Assembly: GCF_001005085.2 (NCBI RefSeq)
Contig: NZ_LBMU02000039.1
Coordinates: forward strand, 1 to 64,000
Direction: 5' to 3'
Source of the DNA: Streptomyces humi
GTDB taxonomy: Bacteria; Actinomycetota; Actinomycetes; Streptomycetales; Streptomycetaceae
DNA: 64,000 nucleotides
Shown here: piece after piece, positions 58,768 to 64,000 of the stretch
How the letters are laid out: the number at the start of each line of letters is the position of its first letter
Position numbering within the stretch: position 1 is the first letter of the stretch
Notes under the pieces: generated by a model
Database searches by the model: none
Told to the model about the DNA's origin: nothing
What the model saw: only the letters and a program-made list of their open reading frames with translations
Made by a program: the position numbers and the translations under genes

Positions 58768-59856
58768 ATGAGCGATGACGGCGAACAGCCGGTCGAGGGA
58801 CGTCTGATCGGCGGGCGCTACCGGCTCGCCGAGCCCGTCGGCTCCGGGCCGGCCGGCACCGTGTGGCGCGCCCGTGACGAGCAGGACGGCCGCGCCGTCG
58901 CCGTCAAGGAGCCGCGGCTGTCCGGCGATCCGGACGGCGAGGAACGGCAACGCGCCGCGCATCGCCTGCTGCACGAGGCCCGCGCCGCCGCCCGCGTCGA
59001 CCACCCGGCCGCCGTCACCATTCACGACGTCTTCCTGGAAGACGAACTGCCCTGGGTCGTCATGGAGTTGGTGGACGGCCGGTCCCTGGAGACGGCCCTC
59101 GCCGCCGACGGCCCGCTGCCGCCCGCCGAGGCCGCCCGTGTCGCGCTCGCCGTGCTCGGCGCGCTGCACGCCGCGCACTGCGTCGGGATCGTGCACCGGG
59201 ACCTCAAGCCGTCCAACGTGCTCCTCGCGGCGGACGGCGAGCGTGTCGTCGTCACCGACTTCGGTACCGGCGCCGGGCCGGGGTCCGGCGGGTTCGTCGC
59301 CCCCGAGTACGGCGAGGAGCGCGGAGCCGCCGGGCCGGCCTCCGACCTGTGGTCCCTGGGCGCGCTGCTCCGTGCCACCGTGGCGCACGCGGACGGCGAC
59401 CTCGGGGGGCACGCGGACGGTGCCCTCGGGGCGCACGCGGACGGTGCCCCCGGGGCGCACGCGGACGGTGCCCTCGGGGCGTTGCTCGAAGAACTCCTCG
59501 CTCCCGACCCCGAGGCCCGGCCGACGGCCGTCGACGCCGCCGCGGTGCTGGCCGAGGCCGCCGGCACGGACCTTCCCGCGTGGGTGACCGAGCCCTCGTC
59601 GGCACCGGCCCCGGTCCCTGCCCCGGCTGCGACGGCCGAACCGGTGGCGACGGCCGGATCGGAGGCGACAGCCGAGCCGGTGGCCACAGCCGGACCGGTG
59701 GCCACAGCCGGACCGGAGGCGACGGCCGGACCGGAGGCGACGGCCGGACCGGCCCGGTCGGCTGCGGAACCACGCCGCCTCACCCCGCTCGCCGCCCTCG
59801 GTCTCCTCCTCGCCAAAAAACCGGAGCGCGCTGATCGTCCCCGTCCGACCTCCTGA
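58768..59856 (+). CDS. Ser/Thr protein kinase with repeat-filled C-lobe and no outer domain (kinase 5)
   Basis: Protein of 362 residues from ATG 58768. The catalytic motifs are intact: GSGPAGTVW, VAVKEPRL, IVHRDLKPSN, VTDFGTGAG. The activation loop is very short before FVAPEYGEE. After DLWSLGALLRATV the usual 40-50 residues of the C-lobe are replaced by four copies of an octapeptide HADGxxGx, then LLAPDPEARP resumes. A second array of hexapeptides (VATAGP/EATAGP) precedes a short hydrophobic end LTPLAALGLLLAKK. Unlike its neighbours it lacks a clear membrane helix and outer domain; a run of six A's (59816-59821) near the end could mark a frameshift. Confidence 0.85.
   Translation: MSDDGEQPVEGRLIGGRYRLAEPVGSGPAGTVWRARDEQDGRAVAVKEPRLSGDPDGEERQRAAHRLLHEARAAARVDHPAAVTIHDVFLEDELPWVVMELVDGRSLETALAADGPLPPAEAARVALAVLGALHAAHCVGIVHRDLKPSNVLLAADGERVVVTDFGTGAGPGSGGFVAPEYGEERGAAGPASDLWSLGALLRATVAHADGDLGGHADGALGAHADGAPGAHADGALGALLEELLAPDPEARPTAVDAAAVLAEAAGTDLPAWVTEPSSAPAPVPAPAATAEPVATAGSEATAEPVATAGPVATAGPEATAGPEATAGPARSAAEPRRLTPLAALGLLLAKKPERADRPRPTS
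59386..59481 (+). repeat. 24-bp coding tandem repeat, four copies
   Basis: Units start CACGCGGACGGTGCCCTCGG at 59386, 59410, 59434 and 59458 and encode HADG-x-x-G-x inside the kinase 5 C-lobe. Confidence 0.93.
59644..59751 (+). repeat. 18-bp coding tandem repeat, six copies
   Basis: Units of 18 bases from 59644 encode V/E-A-T-A-G/E-P/S in the kinase 5 tail. Confidence 0.9.
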
Positions 59857-59947
59857 TCAGCGCATTCCCTGCCAGTGATCACTGGCGGCGTGTGTGTACT
59901 CCGTGAAACCGGGTTACCCACGGGTACCCAAAGGCTTCGCTCCCGAA

Positions 59948-59953
59948 TACCCT
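59948..59953 (+). promoter_or_regulatory. -10 box of a predicted leaderless aldehyde dehydrogenase gene
   Basis: TACCCT followed by 7 bases (GCGGCTC) and the ATG at 59961. Confidence 0.45.
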
Positions 59954-59960
59954 GCGGCTC

Positions 59961-61586
59961 ATGACGGACTCGCAGGCCCCGGCGCACGCACCGGCCCCCA
60001 CCGGCACGAACCCCCTCGCTCCCGCCCCCGCGGGGGCCCGAACGGCCGCCGACGTGGTCACGCCCGAGTTGGTCGCCCAGCTCACCAAGGGCGTCGTCGG
60101 CTCCGGACGCACGGCCAACCACACGCCGTTCACCGGCGAGAAGCTGGCCGACCTGCCCGAGTCCACCCCCGAGGACGTGGCGAAGGCCTTCGACGCGGCC
60201 CGCGCCGCCCAGGCCGTCTGGGCCAAGGTGCCGGTACGGCAGCGCGCCGCCGTCCTGCTCCGCTTCCACGACCTGATCCTGGAACGGCAGGCCGAGGTCC
60301 TCGACCTCATCCAGCTGGAGACCGGCAAGGCCCGCCTGCACGCCCACGAGGAGGTCCAGGCCGTCGCCGTCGCCTCCCGCCACTACGGCCGCAAGGCCCC
60401 TGCCTACCTCAGGCCCAAGCGGCACACGGGCGCCATGCCCACCCTGACCAAGGTCACCGAACTGCGCCACCCGCGTGGCGTGGTCGGCCAGATCGCCCCC
60501 TGGAACTACCCCCTCGAACTCTCCGTCGGCGACGCGCTCCCCGCCTTCGTCGCGGGCAACGCGGTCGTCATGAAGCCCGACACCGAGACCTGCCTGACCG
60601 CCCTGTGGGCGCGTGACCTGCTCATCGAGGCCGGCCTGCCCGCCGACGTCTTCCAGGTCGTCATCGGGGACGGTCCGGTCGTCGGACCCGAGGTCGTCCG
60701 GCACGCCGACTACGTCTCGTTCACCGGCTCCACCCGCACCGGCCGAGAGGTCGCCCAGGGCGCCGCGGCCCGCCTCGTCGGTGTCTCCCTCGAACTCGGC
60801 GGCAAGAACGCCATGCTGGTCCTGGAGGACGCCGACATCGAGAAGGCGGCCGCCGGCGCGGTCCGCGCCTGCTTCTCCTCGGCGGGCCAGCTGTGCATCT
60901 CCATCGAGCGGCTGTACGTCCACGAGTCGATCGCCGACGCCTTCGTCGAGCGCTTCGCCGCCCGTACCAGGGCCATGCGCCTCGGCCGCTCCCTCGCCTA
61001 CGGCGCCGACATGGGATCCCTGGTCGGCGAACGGCAGTTGGAGACCGTCACCCGGCACGTGGCGGAGGCCGTGGAGAAGGGCGCGACCGTCCTGGCCGGC
61101 GGCACCGCCCGCCCCGACATCGGCCCCTACTTCTACGAGCCCACCATCCTCGACGGCGTCGAGGACGCGATGGCCGTCTGCACGGAGGAGACCTTCGGTC
61201 CGGTCGTCTCCGTCTACCGCTTCAAGACGGACGACGAGGCGATCGAGCACGCCAACGGCACGCCGTACGGCCTCAATTCCTCGGTCTGGACGAAGAACGG
61301 CGGCCGCGGCCGCGCCGTCGCCGCCCGCCTGCGCACCGGCACCGTGAACGTCAACGACGGCTACGCCCCGGCCTACGGCAGTGTCCAGTCCCCGATGGGC
61401 GGCATGAAGGACTCGGGCCTGGGCCGCCGGCACGGCTCGGAGGGCATCCTCAAGTACACGGAGGCCCAGACGGTGGCCCAGCAGCGCCTGCTGCCGATGG
61501 CCCCCTCACTGGGCATGGACGACGAGAAGTACGCCCAGTTCATGAGCACCAGTCTCCGGGTGATGAAGGCACTGAGGCTGCGCTGA
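59961..61586 (+). CDS. NAD(P)-dependent aldehyde dehydrogenase, succinate-semialdehyde type
   Basis: Protein of 541 residues. After a 30-residue Ala/Pro extension the ALDH fold shows VVGQIAPWNYPLELSVGDAL, AVVMKPDTET (cofactor Lys), FTGSTRTGREVAQ, catalytic Glu in SLELGGKNAMLV, and the nucleophile Cys in SSAGQLCISIERLYVH. ETFGPVVSVYRF and NVNDGYAPAYGSVQSPMGG follow. It fits the GabD2-like succinate-semialdehyde group, but the true aldehyde could come from the GMC oxidoreductase encoded 76 bases downstream. A dispersed repeat separates the two. Confidence 0.9.
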   Translation: MTDSQAPAHAPAPTGTNPLAPAPAGARTAADVVTPELVAQLTKGVVGSGRTANHTPFTGEKLADLPESTPEDVAKAFDAARAAQAVWAKVPVRQRAAVLLRFHDLILERQAEVLDLIQLETGKARLHAHEEVQAVAVASRHYGRKAPAYLRPKRHTGAMPTLTKVTELRHPRGVVGQIAPWNYPLELSVGDALPAFVAGNAVVMKPDTETCLTALWARDLLIEAGLPADVFQVVIGDGPVVGPEVVRHADYVSFTGSTRTGREVAQGAAARLVGVSLELGGKNAMLVLEDADIEKAAAGAVRACFSSAGQLCISIERLYVHESIADAFVERFAARTRAMRLGRSLAYGADMGSLVGERQLETVTRHVAEAVEKGATVLAGGTARPDIGPYFYEPTILDGVEDAMAVCTEETFGPVVSVYRFKTDDEAIEHANGTPYGLNSSVWTKNGGRGRAVAARLRTGTVNVNDGYAPAYGSVQSPMGGMKDSGLGRRHGSEGILKYTEAQTVAQQRLLPMAPSLGMDDEKYAQFMSTSLRVMKALRLR

Positions 61587-61632
61587 GACGCCCCTCGGAG
61601 GCGCGGGGAACCGCGCGATCCACCACTGACGG
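61587..61632 (-). repeat. Dispersed intergenic element, copy 5 (inverted)
   Basis: GACGCCCCTCGGAGGCGCGG then GGAACCGCGCGATCCACCA, the reverse complement type like copy 4, starting directly after the aldehyde dehydrogenase stop. Confidence 0.75.
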
Positions 61633-61662
61633 CCCGCACGCGAAACTCAACGAGGAGCACCC

Positions 61663-63441
61663 GTGCCCCAGGACACCTACGACTACGACGTCATAGTCGT
61701 CGGCTCAGGCTTCGGCGGTTCCGTCACCGCCCTCCGCCTCACGGAGAAGGGCTACCGCGTCGGCGTCCTGGAAGCCGGCCGCCGCTTCACCCGCGACACC
61801 CTCCCCAAGAACTCCTGGGACATGAAGAACTACCTCTGGGCCCCGCAGCTCGGCTGCTACGGCATCCAGCGCATCCACCTCCTCGGCAACGTCATGGTCC
61901 TGGCGGGCGCCGGGGTGGGCGGCGGCTCGCTCAACTACGCCAACACCCTCTACATCCCGCCGAAGCCCTTCTTCGACGACCCCCAGTGGCGTGACATCAC
62001 GGACTGGCAGGACGAGCTGAAGCCGTACTACGACCAGGCCCAGCGCATGCTCGGGGTGCGGCTCAACCCCACCATGACCCCCTCCGACGTCCACCTGAAG
62101 GCGGCGGCGGAGAAACTCGGCGTCGGCGACTCCTTCCACCTCGCCCCGGTCGGCGTCTTCTTCGGCGACGGCAAGGACGCCGACGGCGAGTCGAAGGCGG
62201 CCCCCGGCGACCCGGTGGACGACCCCTACTTCGGTGGCGCGGGCCCCGCCCGCAACGCCTGCACCGAGTGCGGCGAGTGCATGACCGGCTGCCGGCACGG
62301 CGCGAAGAACACCCTCAACGAGAACTACCTGCACCTCGCCGAACGGGCGGGCGCGGTCGTCCACCCCATGACCACCGTCGTCTCCGTCACCGACGACTCC
62401 CAGGGCGGCTACGCGGTCGCGACCCTCCCCACGGACGACAGGAAGAAGGCGGAGGGCCGGATCTTCAAGGCGCGCCGGGTCGTCGTCGCCGCCGGCACGT
62501 ACGGCACCCAGACCCTCCTGCACCGGATGAAGGCGGGCGGCCAGCTCCCGTATCTCTCGGACCGGCTGGGCGACCTCACCCGGACCAACTCCGAGGCCCT
62601 GGTGGGCGCCCAGACCGACGACCGCCGCTACCGCAGGGCGCACGGCACCCCGAAGGCCGACTTCACCAAGGGCGTCGCGATCACGTCCTCCATCCATCCG
62701 GACGAGAACACGCACATCGAGCCGGTCAGGTACGGCAAGGGCTCCAACGCGATGGGCGGTCTGTCGATCCTCCAGGTGCCGTACGCGGACGGCTCCTCCC
62801 GGGTCCTCGGCTGGCTGGCGAACGCGGCCCGGCACCCGCTCCTGGTGCTGCGCTCGCTCTCCAACCGGCGCTGGTCGGAGCGGACCATCATCGGCCTCGT
62901 CATGCAGTCCCTGGACAACTCCCTGACGACCTACCTGAAACCGGACGGCGTCGGCAAGGGCCTGCTCACCGCCCGGCAGGGGCACGGCGCGCCCAACCCC
63001 AAGCAGATCAGGGCGGCTTCGGAGGCGGCCACCGTGCTCGCCGCCGAGATCAACGGCTTCGCCGGCAGCAACGTCGGCGAGCTGATGGGCACCCCGCTCA
63101 CCGCCCACTTCCTCGGCGGCTGCCCGATCGGCGACTCCCGGGAGACCGGGGTCATCGACCCCTACCACCGGCTGTACGGCCACCCGGGCATCTCGGTCGT
63201 GGACGGCGCCGCCGTCTCCGCGAACCTGGGGGTGAACCCGTCCCTCACCATCACGGCACAGGCCGAGCGCGCGATGTCGTACTGGCCCAACAAGGGCGAG
63301 CCGGACCCGCGGCCGCCGCACGGCGAGGCGTACCGGCGCCTGCGCCCGGTCGAGCCGAACGAACCGGCGGTCCCGGCGGAGGCGTTCGGCGCCCTGCGAC
63401 TGCCGTTCCTGGGGATCCCGGCGGTACCCCCGAAGAAGTAG
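61663..63441 (+). CDS. GMC-family FAD oxidoreductase with ferredoxin-like Cys cluster
   Basis: Protein of 592 residues from GTG 61663 (GAGGAG upstream). FAD loop: YDVIVVGSGFGGSVTALRL. VLAGAGVGGGSLNYANTLY and VVDGAAVSANLGVNPSLTIT are GMC/cholesterol-oxidase-like motifs, and HFLGGCPIGDS carries the active-site His region. At about residues 203-214 it has C-T-E-C-G-E-C-M-T-G-C, a CxxCxxCxxxC pattern as in [4Fe-4S] ferredoxins. The closest match in mind is mycobacterial ChoD, which lies beside guaB3. No signal peptide is seen. The substrate (sterol or other alcohol) is unknown. Confidence 0.9.
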   Translation: MPQDTYDYDVIVVGSGFGGSVTALRLTEKGYRVGVLEAGRRFTRDTLPKNSWDMKNYLWAPQLGCYGIQRIHLLGNVMVLAGAGVGGGSLNYANTLYIPPKPFFDDPQWRDITDWQDELKPYYDQAQRMLGVRLNPTMTPSDVHLKAAAEKLGVGDSFHLAPVGVFFGDGKDADGESKAAPGDPVDDPYFGGAGPARNACTECGECMTGCRHGAKNTLNENYLHLAERAGAVVHPMTTVVSVTDDSQGGYAVATLPTDDRKKAEGRIFKARRVVVAAGTYGTQTLLHRMKAGGQLPYLSDRLGDLTRTNSEALVGAQTDDRRYRRAHGTPKADFTKGVAITSSIHPDENTHIEPVRYGKGSNAMGGLSILQVPYADGSSRVLGWLANAARHPLLVLRSLSNRRWSERTIIGLVMQSLDNSLTTYLKPDGVGKGLLTARQGHGAPNPKQIRAASEAATVLAAEINGFAGSNVGELMGTPLTAHFLGGCPIGDSRETGVIDPYHRLYGHPGISVVDGAAVSANLGVNPSLTITAQAERAMSYWPNKGEPDPRPPHGEAYRRLRPVEPNEPAVPAEAFGALRLPFLGIPAVPPKK

Positions 63442-63486
63442 CCGGTCAGGCGGCCGCACACCGACCCGATCAGGTGGCCACACACC

Positions 63487-63528
63487 GAAGAGGGACCTGA
63501 GCCCCCCTCCGAGCCCAGGTCCCTCTTC
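63487..63528. terminator. Strong hairpin between convergent genes
   Basis: GAAGAGGGACCTG (63487-63499) pairs perfectly with CAGGTCCCTCTTC (63516-63528). Before it lie two imperfect 21-base repeats (TCAGGCGGCCGCACACCGA and TCAGGTGGCCACACACCGA). Confidence 0.88.
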
Positions 63529-63573
63529 ATCGGGTGCGCGGCCGCCGTGTCACGACGGTCCGGGCGACCTTGT

Positions 63574-63999
63574 CTATGCGCCGGCGCCGGCCTTCCGGCG
63601 GCGCACCACGAACACCGCGGCCGCGCCGGCCACCACGGCGGCCCCGCCGACCAGGCCGATGACCGGGAGCGCCGAGCTGGAGCCGGTCTCCGCGAGGTTG
63701 CCGGTCGGCAGGTCGGAGACGTTGCCCTGGGGCTTCTTCACGGAGTCCTTGCTGCCGTTGTCGCTCGGCGTGGCGGTACCCGGGTCGGGGTTGGACGAGC
63801 CGGCCTTGAGGACCGTGAAGTCGTACTGGGCCCAGCCCTCGGCGATGCAGTCCTGGCCGTCGACCTTGTCGAGGTAGGCACCGGAGCCGAAGGAGTAGGC
63901 GTCACCGGCGGGCGCCTTGGCGTCGATGGAGACACGCAGGTCGACCGACTTGCTCGCGCCCGACTTCAGCTTCTCCACGTAGAAGAAGTAGTCGCCGGC
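63574..63999 (-). CDS. Sortase-anchored surface protein, 3' part
   Basis: The gene runs out of the window on its 5' side; about 141 C-terminal residues are visible. They show a beta-rich end (KSVDLRVSIDAKAPAGDAYS, DCIAEGWAQYDFTVL), a Gly/Ser/Pro/Asp linker, and a full sorting signal: LAETG, a hydrophobic helix (VIGLVGGAAVVAGAAAVFVV) and RRRKAGAGA. LAXTG is the motif of class E sortases common in Streptomyces. The protein should be cut between Thr and Gly and linked to the wall. The GTG at 63976-63978 is an internal codon, not the start. Confidence 0.88.
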   Translation of the reverse strand, partial: AGDYFFYVEKLKSGASKSVDLRVSIDAKAPAGDAYSFGSGAYLDKVDGQDCIAEGWAQYDFTVLKAGSSNPDPGTATPSDNGSKDSVKKPQGNVSDLPTGNLAETGSSSALPVIGLVGGAAVVAGAAAVFVVRRRKAGAGA

Positions 64000-64000
64000 C

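Noticed and set aside
1..64000. tRNA, rRNA, tmRNA or insertion sequences
   Set aside because: No cloverleaf, CCA-type end, rRNA segment, transposase motif or terminal inverted repeats with target duplication were seen; a covariance search would be needed to exclude small RNAs.

Overview
The window is a chromosomal segment of a Streptomyces species, very close in protein content and order to the S. coelicolor core genome. The grounds are high G+C with strong third-position G/C bias, many GTG starts, gene pairs fused by GTGA stop/start overlaps, and recognisable developmental genes (whiD, bldM, an ShbA-type sigma factor). I see no rRNA, tRNA, insertion sequence, prophage or CRISPR array.

Left part (1-19.8 kb, + strand with a few - strand genes): end of the ribosomal/RNA polymerase block (rpoA', rplQ, truA), rplM-rpsI-glmM, then coaA/DUF389 diverging from glmS-acpS-nnr, an L,D-transpeptidase, alr, a hydrolase and the t6A tRNA modification genes tsaE, tsaB, rimI, tsaD. 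These supply translation, UDP-GlcNAc and D-Ala for the wall, CoA/ACP activation and tRNA modification. Middle (20-31 kb): a LacI-controlled xylan module (GH3 glycosidase, LacI regulator, GH10-CBM2 xylanase) with shared operator-like boxes, an LCP wall-polymer ligase, an ECF42-type sigma factor with its DGPF partner, a methyltransferase and two tandem polysaccharide deacetylases. Then groES-groEL1 under two CIRCE boxes, small metabolic genes, and the developmental block whiD / bldM / shbA-like followed by guaB and guaB3.

Right part (42-64 kb): a Q-rich membrane protein, a nucleotide-sugar dehydrogenase homologue lacking its catalytic residues, glpD, a serine hydrolase, then a cluster of five Hanks-type Ser/Thr kinase-like proteins interrupted by a GT2 glycosyltransferase, an aldehyde dehydrogenase plus GMC oxidoreductase pair, and the 3' part of a sortase (LAETG) substrate.

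The order alr-tsaE-tsaB-rimI-tsaD-groES-groEL1-whiB type-sigma-guaB-guaB3-GMC oxidase matches the M. tuberculosis block known to me as Rv3423c-Rv3409c, and rpoA/rplQ/truA, rplM/rpsI/glmM, glmS and nnr extend that match. In Streptomyces the kinase cluster sits between guaB3 and the GMC gene. Recurring oddities are: (i) degenerate enzymes (a pseudokinase, an L,D-transpeptidase fold without Cys, a sugar dehydrogenase without Cys/Lys/Glu, a deacetylase without its last His); (ii) short tandem arrays concentrated where convergent genes meet; (iii) a 40-45 nt intergenic element present five times; (iv) about nine genes whose -10 box lies 6-7 nt before the start codon, predicting leaderless mRNAs.
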